A stretch of 64,000 nucleotides of DNA from Heterobasidion occidentale (GCA_039111635.1 JBCAQO010000011.1:558001-622000); one strand, 5' to 3'. Shown: positions 1 through 12,290, numbered from the stretch's first letter. Translations and numbers: made by a program. Notes: generated by a model from the letters alone, not told the origin.

Positions 1-91
1 ACTCCACATCCAAACGAGTGCATCGTCCCATGACCTCTTTTGTGCTCTACTTAACGAACGGTAGACAAGGGGCGTTCTCTGTACCCCAATC

Positions 92-1783
92 ATGTCGTAT
101 CTCAAAATCTCTGGGACAAAGATCGTTAACAATGATGGGGAAGAGGTCATTCTCCGAGGTGCAGGCTTGGGAGGATGGATGAAGTACGTAACTTCCTTTC
201 CCTCGATGGTACCGCACTGACCCAGCGAATGACAGCATGGAGAATTTCATCTCTGGTGAGCTATGTTCAGTTGCTGTTGTCATTGTATCAAACATCCAAT
301 ATCATGCAGGATACCCTGGATGTGAGTTTCAGATTCGCGAAGGCCTAGCCGAGGTTCTTGGGCCTGTGAAGTCAGAGTTATTCTTCGACAAGGTTCGTTG
401 TATCTGTATCTGTGTCTTTCTATGTGCTTCTAACGTCGATTTCGTCTGATAGTTTTTGGAGTACTTTTTCCAAGATGCCGATGCGCAGTTTTTCAAGAGC
501 TTGGGGTTGAACTGTATCCGACTTCCATTCAATTATCGCCATTTCGAGGGTATGCATATTGTTCCAACTTCGTGTTTTCTCACTAATCCCATCGTAATCA
601 GATGATTTGAACCCACGCGTTCTCAAACCGGAAGGTTTCATTCACCTCGATCGCGTAATTGAAACATGCGCAAAGTATGGGATCTATACCATCCTTGATC
701 TACACACTGCCCCAGGAGGGCAGAATACGGACTGGCACTCTGATGCGGGCACTCACATCGCAAACTTCTGGCTGCACAAAGACTTCCAGGACAGGGCAGT
801 ATGGCTGTGGCAGGAGCTGGCGAAGCATTATATGAATAATACCTGGATTGCTGGCTATAATCCTCTTAACGAACCCACTGACCCTACCCACACCCGGGTC
901 ATCCAGTTCTACGACCGCGTGTACAGCGCGATCCGCACAATTGATAAGGAACACGCTATATTCTTTGACGGCAACACGTTTGCGTCCGACTTTCGCACTT
1001 TGGAGACATTTACAAGAAATGGGAGAATGTGGGGTACGCGATCCACGATTATTCTCTGTTCGGATTCCCTGCTTCTCCGGAGGACTATGTGAGCAGCGAC
1101 GTGCAGAAAAAAAGGTTGAGGAGAAGTTACGAAAAGAAGCGAGAATGGATGGACCAGAATGGTTTGTGCGTATGGAACGGGGAGTGGGGTCCCGTGTACG
1201 CGAGGACTGAGTATGAAGGGGAGAAGACGGACCAGATCAACGAGGTCAGATTGAAGGTCTTGAAGGATCAGTTGGGAATCTACAATGAGGTATTTCGATC
1301 TTTCTTCTATCGCGACGTCAGCTCATCAGCGGTAGGACCGTCTGAGCTGGTCTATCTGGCTCTACAAAGATATCGGCTTCCAGGCATGGTGCATGTCTCA
1401 AAAGAGACGGTCTACATGAAGCTATTCAAGGATTTCCTCGCCAAGAAACATCGACTCGCCGTTGATGCCTGGGGCGCTGACGTATCGCAAGTCCAGCACG
1501 TCTACCAACCGCTCATCGACCTCATTCAAAAGGAAATCCCGCGCAGTTCCAGAACTTGTATCCTTTCCCCGTCTGGAAACTGAGCGACCGCGTCGGACGT
1601 CTTGCACGCAACATCCTCGTCTCCGAATTTCTCGTCAAAGAGTGGGCGGAACACTTCCGCGGCAAGACCGAGGCCGAAATCGACGAGATTGCGAAGAGTT
1701 TCAGCTTCGAGAACTGCTTGCACCGCGAATCGTTGAACAAGATCCTCACGGACAATGCGACTTTGGTCGGAAATGACGCTTAG
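92..1783 (+). pseudogene. GH5 glycoside hydrolase, three apparent 1-nt frame breaks
   Basis: This is a glycoside hydrolase family 5 protein, a retaining beta-glycanase fold; the substrate cannot be told from sequence and no signal peptide is seen. Six exons fit: 92-183, 236-255, 310-392, 453-549, 602-1289 and 1336-1783. The start MSYLKISGTKIV is followed by LRGAGLGGWMNMENF, typical of an intracellular fungal GH5 group. The acid/base sits in NPLNEPTDP and the nucleophile in NGEWGP. Frame is lost three times inside conserved stretches: near 1013 (before WENVGYAIHDY), near 1383 (between DIGFQ and MVHVSKETVYM) and near 1544 (between EIPR and FQNLYPFPVW). Each is repaired in principle by one missing base. 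No GT-AG or GC-AG intron explains them. Either the gene is decaying or the assembly has deletions here. Confidence 0.8.
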
Positions 1784-2385
1784 GCGATTCAGCGTCAAGG
1801 ATTGGAAACTTTTGTGTACTTATAGCCCGACGGTGGTTTGATTGCATTAAACAGGCATCGTTTGCTATTCTCACCATCTCGACCGAGTCAATTATACCTT
1901 CACTCGTTCATTTTGCGTTTAGCTGGTTGACAGGAACCTATGGCATCCGTGGTCAGCTAACTTGATCGTGTGAAGAATCAAGGACTGGATGCAGCAGCCG
2001 ACGGCAGGTTATCAGATGAGGTGTCAACATGCGGTGCATCGAGTATCGCTTTGTTTCACCTCGGGGTTATGGGATCAATTGTCGTATCGGTAGGTGCTGA
2101 AGCCCGGCATCGCCGTCCGCGTCATGTCGTGGCTCTGGCGCGGTTCCCCAGCAGGTCGGACTTACCCAACATTCATCATATCACAGCTCTGTGACAGTCT
2201 GCGGCGAAGTAGTCTCCGTTGCTGACCTACCCAGAAGACTGCAGCCGTTCTAACGGCGAACTGTCAATTTACTGATCGTTACGAATATGGCAACGATCCC
2301 ATATGACCTTGCTACAAAACCATATGCGTCACGATCACACTCTACATCTTACCCGTCCTGCTAGAACCCACTCCTTCATTCTGCG
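1784..2385. other. Intergenic, no gene seen
   Basis: This stretch lies between the GH5 gene and the next membrane-protein gene. Only short chance reading frames are present. It should hold the GH5 3' end and the promoter of the downstream gene; no clear TATA box or terminator signal could be assigned. Confidence 0.5.
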
Positions 2386-4075
2386 ATGTCGCCGTTCGGG
2401 GTTAATGTCGGCAAGATAGTGAGTCACACTCAAGTCGTTGAGTTGTCCCTTCGACCTGAGATTGGACGCGGTTCAGCATCGGACCAGCGGTGAGTCTATG
2501 CCAGTAATAGCTTCCCACTCACTAGTTCTTACCTTGTACGCTCGTCAGTTTTTAGGAGTATTATTTAATTGGGGCCTTTACGGTGTTCTCACATCACAAG
2601 TCTGTGAGTGGCTGAGACGACTGACTACAGTATATGCTCAGGAGGCAGGCTTTGCAACAGATATGTACTCTTACTACTATCCCAAGGATAGGGTTCAAAC
2701 GAAGACAATGGTATACGGACTCTACATCTGGGAAATGATGCAGACAATTCTGTTCACGATCGATGCATACAAACTGTACGCATCTGGGTGGGGTGACCCC
2801 GATAAACTATTGAGCTTGGGCATGGTCTGGTTTAGTGCTACGATCATGAGCGGCATCTGTGGGTTCCGTTACGATCATAGCAACTATCATCTAATGCCTT
2901 GGGCAGCCGACAGCGTCGTCCAGCTCTTCTATACCTGGCGTATTTTCAAGCTGACCAAGTCCAGGATCTTGGTTGGAGGAATTGCATTGGTGTGCATCAC
3001 AGATTTATACCTGTCACTTCTGAGCAAGCTCATGGTCCATGGCTCTGTGTTGACAGATAATAGCACTAGGTGTTACAACTGCAATATATTGGGGTATTTC
3101 GACCAAGGTGGTGAGCCGTGACGAATCGATTGTCCCTGCGCCTGACAGCGTGCTGGATATCTCAGCAGTACGTAACACCGACTCACGCATCGCAACGATA
3201 TTCACTCACTGATTTCCGTTTAGGTTTGCCTCCTCTCCGATGCGATTTGTGACACGCTCATCAGCATCTCTATGTTATATTGCGTTAGTCATAACTCCTA
3301 AATCATATCGCGCCGAATACTGAAGGCTTAGTCGATTTCACTCAGCTTACACGTGCTCGGAAGGAGACTGCATACCGATCTACCGAGAATATGTTGACAA
3401 AATTGATACGCGTCACGGTCGGCCATGGTTTTCTTACAGGTAAGGCCTACTCAGATCGTGATACGCGATCTACCTTGAGCTACGCCAATGCGTTCTACTG
3501 TTTTCTTACCAGCGAGCGTTGTTGTCCTGGAAGCTATCTTGTACTTGGTCTTCAAGAACGATTTCTACTACATGTGTCTCGGCGCTATTACCAGCAAAGT
3601 CTACACCGTATCGCTTCTGTCGCTGTTGAATATTCGGATGCAGATGCAGAACAACAACGATTCTGCATATCTTTGGGACCACGAAGAGCCACCCATTAAC
3701 CGTGCTACACAGAGTATCGGTATTATTTTCGCCATGCCGACCTCAACAGTTAGAGAAAGTGACGACGGGGCAAGTCTCACGATGCACTCCAGCGACAGGA
3801 TCGATACGATCGATAGGATTGTCTCTGTGAGCCTGAAATTTTTCACAGTTCTGCAATTCTCCTCATCTGCAATCATACGAACTTCGGCAGAAAAGTGTCG
3901 GTTGGCGAAACGACGGATGATTCGGTTTATTGTTTGCTGCTGCTATATCGCCACCACATCATATGGATTTTCGACTTTTTTTTCCTCACTAGCTTTCGTT
4001 GAGCATGATCTCTTCATTGTGTCTCTTGATTACACCACACCTCACTACACCCTGAAGTCATGTAGCCAGAGTTAG
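2386..4075 (+). CDS. DUF6534-like multi-pass membrane protein
   Basis: This is a probable seven-helix membrane protein of the family common in Agaricomycetes and usually called DUF6534; its function is unknown. Exons assemble to MSPFGVNVGKI, then FLGVLFNWGLYGVLTSQVY, YYYPKDRVQTKTMVYGLYIW, a helix LLSLGMVWFSATIMSGI, LLSDAICDTLISISMLYC, and finally VVVLEAILYLVFKN with KVYTVSLLSLLNIRMQ, the family's C-terminal helices and N-x-R-like signature. Introns are 50-70 nt. The residues I-G-P-A expected before FLGVLF can be read from a possible 12-13-nt exon near 2477-2489, which is tentative. After the last helix comes a polar tail ending somewhere between 3835 and the stop at 4075. Confidence 0.7.
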
Positions 4076-4519
4076 TAGCGAGAGCGAGCTGTGAAGATAA
4101 TAGGCTCATAGGCCTAGCCGACATTGCTTCCTTGAGAGACTTAGATATTTCGCAGACTCCTCATCGAATTTAGCCTTCGATGTAACTTCTTGAGAGTTCT
4201 TGAGGACGAACTCAATTGACACCATACACGTGATCGAGTTTTAACGAGACCAAGTTTGGGACAGTTTTGGGACACACTTATTAGCCACTCGAGTCATCTT
4301 CTTCGACCCCACTGTGTTCTCACTATCACTACTGACATGATTACCGGGAGGAGGTTCGCCTTGATTCGATCGCATCCCTCCTGAAAATAATCGACATTGT
4401 CTGCGGGAAGAACTTACCCGAACAACCTATCTCCTAAACTTTAACCTTGCTTTTGCTCCGGAGGCTGTGGGCAGGTGAGTCATCTACATATTGGGCTCAG
4501 ACATATCTTGTTCTGAGAG
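4076..4519. other. Intergenic, no gene seen
   Basis: The stretch between the DUF6534-like gene and the next coding stretch contains only short chance frames. A donor-like GTGAGT at 4475 followed by a possible acceptor at 4518-4519 suggests that a 5' exon of the next gene may lie here. No convincing start codon could be joined to it. Confidence 0.4.
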
Positions 4520-5550
4520 CCACATGTTGGAGTTGTTCCCTCGTTTCTGTTCCTCACTCTTATATCAGAAATTCCAGCATGGACGGCGATCGCCATACCA
4601 AATATGATCCGCGAGGCAAGTGTCCAGGCATCCTTCCGCGAACAGCGATCCTCACCGTGCTTCTTTTTAGTGGCTTTGAAAGCCGCTTCAGCCACGTTCT
4701 CGTCTGTCCGCGACTCTGTCATTTTTCAAACATTCACACGAAAGGCAAGCATTTGTGTAGCGGATCGGGAGGCACGTATTGAAACCAAACGACTGGCCTT
4801 GTCAATCAGATCGTATTCACACAGCAACACGGGATCAAGCGACCGAATCACCCTGCGGTACACTCAGGTTCCTACTTTGTTGAGCACCTTCGAGAAACGA
4901 AATTGGACGAGGACGAGGTGAGTAGTTGGCTATGATATCCAATACTTTTGGAATCCTGACCATCCCACCAGCATACGGAGGCATCCAATTCACGACGTGA
5001 AAACCTAGTTCTGTCATCAGTCCCAGAAGCATCTGCTCCACGCCACGACAAGTCTCTTAATGAGACAATACTTCCATCACCGAAAGCTTCCGTCAGCCAG
5101 CATCGTCCTGGTTCATCGCAAGCCACGCATGACGTCTCACGCCGCATATCTATCACGACGACCAGTCGACCTCGAACGACCACGACACCTTCTCAATCCA
5201 AACTGACCCAACATGTCAATGGCCATCCAGCCGCATCCACTAGCCATCGTCCTCCACATCGGCGGGCTCACTCAGAGGGCATACAGACTCAACTGACTTC
5301 ATCACACGCTGAGGCCGGTGCGCGTCCACCGCGCTCTCGTGCCGATATGCCTCTGCATCGCACGGAAACTCATACCCCGCGCCCTGATACCTCCGCATCA
5401 CGACAGATAGGCAATTCTTCCGGTAAGCTCATCAAGTCAAAGCCGTCCTCGCACCCACGAAACCTGGTTATTCGTGACCCTCCTCCTAACAAGCTCAGGA
5501 AGCTACGCCGTCACTCGGACACCAGTGCACTCCATACTCGTGGCGCATAA
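4520..5550 (+). CDS. Unassigned protein with Ser/Thr/Arg/Pro-rich tail
   Basis: I do not recognise this gene. One frame is open from about 4520 to 4921 and reads a hydrophobic stretch (VPSFLFLTLISEIPAWTAIA) followed by a mixed, weakly helical region. After a likely intron (donor GTGAGT at 4919, acceptor near 4971) a second frame stays open from 4972 to a stop at 5550. It encodes about 190 residues rich in Ser, Thr, Pro, Arg and His, probably disordered. The last residues before the donor (HLRETKLDEDE) are in the frame that matches the tail, not in the frame of the first part. So either an intron is missed or one base is missing near 4860. The start is not fixed. Confidence 0.35.
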
Positions 5551-6559
5551 TGGCACTGTTCCACAGCTTATCTTCCATCAGCGTTATTGGCCAATCATCT
5601 CTTCGTTCTTCTATATTCTTTTCCACCTCTTCTCTATTGAGTATAAGGATTGATGGATATATGGATGGATACACTTATTTTAATCTTATACCCTGGCCCA
5701 CCGGTCATGGATTGTCCATAGTACAAGGTTACTATTGCAACGAGCCTCTCCTCACTGAGGACCTAGTGCAGAATCATAGTGAACTGCTATGCGATAAGCT
5801 TTTCTACGAAACAAATCAGGAGAGTATTTGTGAGTTCTTCTCTGAACTACTCATACTGTCCGAGTTCCAAGATCCGAGACTTGTCGAGCACAGCTGCGCA
5901 CAGAGCTTGGAATTTTCAAGGAAAATACTTTAGAAAAACTAGAGAAAAGGACAAGCATCTTTCCCAATGTCACAACTCACTTGACAAAAGCGTAATGATT
6001 GGAAAAGCTTCAACTTTTTCAAAGGCAATTTACATAACATTCACTCAGAAAACCCAGCGTCACACGCAGTGGCAGCCAGCGCTGTGACCATGCCGATGAG
6101 TAGTTTGATCGCGCGAGACAGACGTTCTTGCCAAATAGATCAGGCGCCCATCCCTTTTTCAGCGCAAGTTGGACGTACCATTGAATCCAAAGGGGGAGGG
6201 GGAGGAGCAATGATATATCTTGTCGCTCATAAACGCATGCCAACATTCTCGGCCACATCCGTTGTCGTGAGAGAGTCTGGACCCAGGCAGGTGACGGCAG
6301 CTAGAAACAATAGGCCAAAGAGGTTTTTGAGTCTTGACCGACTATCGATCATGGGCCTGGGAGGTTTGATTTTGTGTTAAAGCCTCGCGTGTCACAGATT
6401 CTTTGAGATGATGAGGGAAGAAGACATTGCGAAGGTCCAATTTTTGATGCGTCTGCAAAAGTGAGTCCGTCGGCTGGCAGTGGCGATGATGGGTGAAGAG
6501 TTGCGTGTGGTGAGGAGAGGATGGTGCATGGGGTAAGTGAAAGTTGGCAGCATCGCAGA
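5551..6559. other. Intergenic, no gene seen
   Basis: This is 3' flank shared by two convergent genes. It includes a short AT-rich patch of imperfect GGATGGATA-type repeats near 5650-5672. Overlapping short frames on both strands show no family motif or splice pattern. Confidence 0.4.
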
Positions 6560-7174
6560 TCAAACTTCCTCCAAATACCCCTGCGTGATCAGATGCTCAA
6601 TATCCGCCCGACGCACCATAAATCTCTGCCCCTTCTTAAAATCGATGCTCCCCAGTTCTGTCTGTATAACCCCACAATCCCTCACTACGCGCACAAGCAC
6701 GTGAAGATCCTTCGGCGGATTCACAACGCTCGCCATGATATCCAGCTCGTTGCTAAAATCTCCTCGGTACTCCATCACTGACGCGCCGTATGCGCGCAAA
6801 AAATCGACCTCGTGGGGCGACAGGCGCGCGCGCAGGTCGGCGTTGCCGAGCAGGTGTGGCAGCGCGCCGCCCGCGGCCCAGTAGAGGTCACGTAGGCGGT
6901 TGAGTCGATGGGCATGGTACGCGAGTAGACATCGCTTGTTGCGGAGGATCGCAGTCTGATATAGCAGAAGTGCAGGCGCGTCGCCCGTGAACGCGTCGGC
7001 GGCCTGCGCGTCGATGGCGGTTGCGATGAGCGCTTCGAGCGAGCGCTGCTCGCGCACGATGGTGCGCAGAAGGAGGTCGTTGTATTTTAGAAGCGTGTCG
7101 GTGGACGTGGAGCGTCGAGATTCAGTGACGAGCTGGGTTGCGAGGTCGCCGAACTGGCGAGTTTCGGTGCTCAT
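6560..7174 (-). CDS. PSF1: GINS complex subunit Psf1
   Basis: Psf1 is a subunit of the GINS tetramer (Sld5-Psf1-Psf2-Psf3), part of the Cdc45-MCM-GINS replicative helicase in the nucleus. This is a single exon of 204 residues, the usual family length. The helical A-domain contains NKRCLLAYHAHRLNRLRDLYW and LSPHEVDFLRAYGASVMEYR. The small C-terminal B-domain reads VVRDCGVIQTELGSIDFKKG and ends MVRRADIEHLITQGYLEEV, the family's characteristic ending. The start MSTETRQFGDLATQLV matches the position of the family start. It is intact, GC-rich and intronless, unlike most neighbours. The SHP1 gene lies upstream on the same strand. Confidence 0.96.
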   Translation of the reverse strand: MSTETRQFGDLATQLVTESRRSTSTDTLLKYNDLLLRTIVREQRSLEALIATAIDAQAADAFTGDAPALLLYQTAILRNKRCLLAYHAHRLNRLRDLYWAAGGALPHLLGNADLRARLSPHEVDFLRAYGASVMEYRGDFSNELDIMASVVNPPKDLHVLVRVVRDCGVIQTELGSIDFKKGQRFMVRRADIEHLITQGYLEEV

Positions 7175-7618
7175 CGTGGGTATTGCAGAAAAGAGGCGGT
7201 GTCACTGTGACCGACGGCGATTGTGACAATTCGAGCGATGCGGCAAGCTACGGCAGTGTCGGAGTTGGAGCTCGAAGAATAGATCTATCTGGATTTGTGC
7301 ACCGTTTCGTCCACAGTATAAGTATACATGTCAATAAAAGCCCGTGAAGCGGGTCAGCACTTGATTGAGCTAGTCAGCTAAGAGGAGAAAGATGATGATG
7401 AGCAGGAGCCATTTCGTGCTGCCGACCTGAGTTTAAAAAATGCCGTGTCAAGCATTGCCGAACAATCGACCGAAACACCTGCGATGAGGCTTGCCATTCA
7501 ATACACAAGTTTTGGTTGACTACATCAAGATACAACAACATTTCTCAGAAACGACATGTCAACGCAGTAACCACGAATCCCCTTCTTGGCTTTCGTCGAA
7601 TGCGTTACATTCACTGAC

Positions 7619-9595
7619 CTACACCCACCTTTGCACTACGACGCTGTTCACCAAGCCAGCGGCCTCGACCGTCGCGCCATTGTCCTCAAGCACGCGATTC
7701 GGGAACGTCGTGCCGACAGTGTACGGGCGCGTCAGGTTCTCGGGGCGGGCACTGTCACAGATTCGCTCAGCGCTGTACTCGAGAAAGAGTACCGGGGCAC
7801 TTGACTCACGCGTTGATGAAATTCCGGATGTCCCCAACCGTGTGCGTTAGGTTCATCCTGCATACCAGCCTGCAACGTAATATCGAATGCTTTTCGTCAG
7901 CAACTTGCGCAAAGAGGGCCAGAAAAGGAAGGTGATCAAAGAAAACAGCTACGCACCGCGTCCCGTCCGCCAACCGAATCTGCACGCTCGTCGTCGGCAG
8001 CGTCTGGTCGACCTCAAACCTCGTTGCTACGCTTTCAGGCTCCCTCCTCGCCCCAGCGCTCGCCCCTCCGCTACCGCTCGCGCCTGGGAACGTCCCTGGC
8101 ATCGGCACGGAGGACGTCGATGCGGAAGTAGCAACTGGGACAGGCGCGCCGAGCCGATTCCCAGTCCCTGAGAACGTGGCGAGGTCGCGGCTCTTGGGAG
8201 TGGGGACGTAGGCCTCGTTGAGGCGCTTGGCAACGCGGAGCTCGACGGGCTCATTGGGCTGGACGTTCAGGATCGAGAGCGGCGCGCGTCTGCTCGGATC
8301 GTGGACGTAGGTTCGGGATTCGTGGCCGATCGTACGCGTAAGGAGGGAAGAGAAGCCATCAGTATGAAATCAGAAGCCGGCCAGAGCGGAGTAAGACAAG
8401 ACACGACATTATTCAGCGTCTCGTCTATTTTTCTTAAAAAAGAGAATTATACACACCCAGCATTGATCTCGCTCAAGAGCTGCGCGTTCGCGGGATCGTC
8501 GTACCGCAAGAGCTCACCATCCTCTACGCTGAAACCGTCCCGCCAGAACGTCAGGTGGCGAATAGTCGATTCCTGTTGCGCTGAGTCGAGTAAGTCAGTA
8601 AGTATCAGAGGGTCAGATTTAAGTGCAATGAGATTGAATTCATGTAAAACAGGGAAGAAGTTGGTAGGAGCGATAAAGGCATTCCAATTGTGAGAGAAAA
8701 GATGGAGACAGCGACTCACAACTACCCTCCGCGGGAGCGCTCGGGTCGGGGATGAACGTGCTTTCAACCTCGTCTGAACCAAGCGTGTGTCCGCCGCCAG
8801 AGAAGAAGCCAGGCCGACGTGCTCCTGGGGCACCGCCAGCAGGTTCGGGGGGAGGTCCTGCTCTATTATGCGAAGATGTCAGTGAGAGAGAAAGAGGTGA
8901 CAAGCGTTCAGTATAGAGGGAGATGTTGTAAAGAGCCAGTCAGCATCGGGACGTCACCATACGAGACGAAGGAAGTAGGAGCAGAAAATACAGAAGAATA
9001 TCAAGAACGTACTCTGCAGCGCGGCGCAGCAAATCGCGCACGACATCCCCTCCAGGAATGTTCCTGGCCCGATCAGGATTCTCCACCGAGATGCCACTGT
9101 GCACACACACGATCAGTATGCATCAGAAACCGAGCAGCCCGTCGCAAGATGTGTAGGGAGCTTCGTACCTACGCTCGCCACCTGCAAACCAACTCTCTGC
9201 TTCCTGCCGCTCACCGTCATCGCTATCGTCGTCGTCATCGTCTCCATGACCGTGTCCGCGATGCGAGCCCGCGCCCATCGGCGGCGCTCCGGCTCCGCCA
9301 GCGCTGGTGATATCACTCAAGGTCGCAACCCTCGGCCCCGAGTTGGTTCGACTACACATAATCCAAAAATAAACGCGTAAGCATCAGCAACACTGATTGC
9401 TACCTCTTCATCACGATGGAGAGAACGGCACTGCAGAACACGCACGCACCTAGAAGACCCAGACGAGGGCCCACCGATGCGTCCGATGCGCGAGGAGGCA
9501 GCGCTCGCGGGGCGCGCCCAGGCCGCGGGGATGGGCTCGTTGGACGCAGATCCGCCAAGTGTGCGCGGTGCGTTCGGGTTGTTAGAATCCGACAT
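7619..9595 (-). CDS. SHP1: p47/Shp1-type UBX protein, Cdc48 cofactor
   Basis: This is a SEP and UBX domain cofactor of the AAA ATPase Cdc48/p97, used in membrane fusion and ubiquitin-dependent processing. Eight exons join in frame: 9595-9450, 9351-9169, 9096-9013, 8862-8720, 8580-8457, 8289-7957, 7869-7810 and 7751-7619. A disordered N-terminus with a poly-Asp run is followed by [15 protein letters not shown], the SEP domain ([20 protein letters not shown], then [16 protein letters not shown]), a Ser/Gly linker and a UBX domain ([10 protein letters not shown] to [12 protein letters not shown]). The F-P-N turn that contacts Cdc48 is present as TTFPNR. The N-terminal UBA domain of yeast Shp1 and human p47 is absent. 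No frame break was found. The start is the first Met before [13 protein letters not shown]. Confidence 0.93.
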
Positions 9596-10439
9596 GCGTT
9601 CGATCGAGGTCGTGTGTTCGTTCGGTGGTGCTGTTATTTCAGAACTTTGGTGACGCACAGGAGTATGATAGTGGGAAGGAAGGCGAGAAGAGTGTGGGGT
9701 ACGCGTAGTGTTGCGGTGTTATGGGAATATCTGTTACAGCGACGCGTACACCTTGTAACCGTGGGAATATTGGCCGGCTGGGGCAGTGTGAGAGCTATCG
9801 GTGAAAAGCCTTGCCAAGTGCAATCAAACATGAATTCCATGGTAAGTCTTTCAAGATCTTTGTGAGATATTTGAGATAAGGCGCATTTGAGTGGAGAGTT
9901 GAGATCCGTGATGTTTATGTTGCCAGTTGAAAGTGCCACACTTAACTTGCAAAGTCCAGACTCAGAGATAGTCCCTCCAACTTAAAGCACTCTCGCCTTT
10001 TCGCCGGGAAGGAGGCTGGATGAAACGTAGGCTCGACCGACCCCTCCCGAACCCGAACGCATGAGCGGTCTTAGAATGAGACTAGGCATACGCGGACCCA
10101 TTGACGCCAACGCGGCCAGCGGTGAATCATTCGAGCTCATCGACGCGCGTAAGCGCATCTTTCGATTGGTCGATTGCAACTGCGCTTAATCAGATAAGAT
10201 ATGCGCTGACTCCCCATCATCACGGCCTCCGCTGGCACCGTGACTCCTGCTGCCTCCACTGACCTCTGCGTTTTATTTTAGGCTCGTCTATCGCTGTGCC
10301 GCCGAACAGACGCGTCGATATGACTTCTCCATCCGGCTGACAGTTTAATTCTCAGGTCTTTCTTGTGTACATACATAAGCCGACCTTATGACAGTCGACA
10401 TGGCTCTCCACCGTCGTATACTTAAACCCCCTGGCGGTG
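9596..10439. promoter_or_regulatory. Divergent promoter region between SHP1 and the AMID-like gene
   Basis: This is about 840 bp between two divergent starts. A TATA-like stretch (TATACTTAAA) lies at 10418-10427, shortly before the first in-frame ATG of the plus-strand gene. Short frames here have no recognisable content. Confidence 0.4.
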
Positions 10440-12290
10440 ATGCTGGGCTCGACACGACGCATCTCATTCTTTAGCTCGTCGACGCCTTTTAGATCGCTCA
10501 TTCGCTACCGCAAAATGACGTCCACCTCTCCCACCTCCAAGCCCACGCTCAACATCGTCATCATCGGCGGGAGCTACGTCGGCACGTCTTTTATGTCTTC
10601 TATCTATACCTGCATCTTCTCACAACCTTTTTTCTGCCTCGGTCTCTCCAACCCCCAGGCTGCAAAGCCGCAGAGCTCATCGCCGAGCGCCTCCAGCCGT
10701 ACAAACGTGCACACGCCGACACCTACATCCCGCACCGCATCCTCCTCGTCGAGCAGAACTCCCATTTTCAGCATCGCTTCGCGTTTCCGCGCTGTGCCGT
10801 CGTACCTGGGGACGAGCTCGGACCACGGAGCCATCGGGGCCGCGAATAACTGGGACAAGGAAAATCGGGTTCGAGCAATTTACGTTCATCCCATACACGC
10901 GGATGTTCGCGGCGCTCGAGTCTCCTGACACGTCTTCGTCGGATGCGACTGCGACGGTAGATGCCTCAGTCACCGTCGTGCACGCGCGTGCTACCTCCAT
11001 TCTCTCATCGTCCATTCTGCTCGACCCATCCTCATCTCCTGACGGTGCGCCCGCGACCCCAACTACCATCCCATACGACTTCCTAGTTCTCGCCACGGGG
11101 ACGCAGCTAACCCCACCCGGAGTGCCTCCCGCTGCCAACCACGATGGCACGACAAAGCGCGAGGGGGTCGCATACTACCGCGCGCACCAGGAGCGCGTGC
11201 GCCGCGCTGAATCTATTGTCATTGTTGGAGGGGAGCGGTCGGCGTGCGTAAGTGACTGTCTTTTGTTGTTCTCCCTCCGCCTTTTACACAATTATCCCAT
11301 TTTCCTTTCATTTTCTGTTGGATCTAGTCGTGATCGTGATTATATTTCGAGCTCGGACTGACTTCTTTCAACAGAACTAGCGACCGACCTGAAAGAGCAT
11401 CACCCGAACAAGCATGTCACTCTGATCACTCGCGCGCACGTCTAATGCACGCCTTCCACCCAAAGCTGCATGCCATCGTCATGCAGCGCATGAACGACCT
11501 CGGCATTGACGTAGTACTCGAAGACCGTGTCATCGTTCCGGAGGGCGGTTTTCCTGGCGCTGTCCAACTTGAAGAAGATGACACCGGTTCGAAGCCATTT
11601 GAGGTAACGCTGCGCAGCGGGCGCGCGATTTCAAACGTTGATTTTGTCGTAAGCCTCTCCTTCTTCACTCTCTTTCTCCCACTCCTCACACTCAGGTACC
11701 TTCTCCGCCTTTTTGAAAGATCCTCGCGACAGGCCAAACCCCGCAGCCCGTGCCCATCTCAATCCCGTCACCTTCTGACTCCATATCTCCCACGCCAACG
11801 CCCATCCCGATCCCCGCATCCGGTTTTATCCCCGTCCTGCGCACCCTCCAGCTCGCGCAGCCTGCAGACTCAACACGCCTCGCGCACCCGCACATCTTCG
11901 CCATAGGCGACGCCGCCGCGACACCCCACCAGAAAGCCGCGCGGCCGGGGTTCGCCCACGCCGAGATCGTGTCGCGCAACATCCAGGCGCTCATCCTCGC
12001 GAACGCAAACCCAAGCTCTGTTCAAAGCAAAGCCGGGGGCCTGAAGCTCGAGGAGTACGGCGAGCTGCCAGGCGGGATCCACCTGTCGCTCGGGATGGTA
12101 CGCTGACTGGTCTCTCTTCTTCGATTCCGAACCTTACTTTGGCGTGTAGAGACATAATGTTCGCTTCCGCGAGTCTAAAGAGCCTGGCGGCGAGCCGTGG
12201 TACGAACTCTCAGAGGATGGGACGGCGGATATGCGCGTGAGGAAATTGTGGGAAGCCCGCGCGCCTGGGATCGTGGATTATACCCTCTGA
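10440..12290 (+). pseudogene. AMID/FSP1-like FAD-NAD(P)H oxidoreductase with three frame breaks
   Basis: This is an AIF-like pyridine-nucleotide oxidoreductase (AIFM2/FSP1/AMID group), which uses FAD and NAD(P)H, often to reduce quinones. The FAD motif is VIIGGSYVG and the second Rossmann motif is IVIVGGGAVGV. Other family blocks are LVEQNSHFQHRFAFPR, FIPYTRMF, FLVLATGTQ, LATGQTPQPVP and HIFAIGDAAATPHQK. The protein ends EARAPGIVDYTL at 12290. Frame is lost near 10820 (after VVPGDE), near 11232 (inside GGGAVGV) and near 11438 (before LMHAFHPK); one base appears missing each time. The first intron (10582-10658) uses GC-AG. ATG 10440 gives a Ser/Arg-rich leader that could be mitochondrial; ATG 10515 is the alternative start. 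Confidence 0.8.

Noticed and set aside
2438..3121. Long frame starting MSCPFDLRL taken as one exon of the DUF6534-like gene
   Set aside because: Its first part reads through two introns; the family start is the ATG at 2386 and the frame after 3110 runs into an intron.
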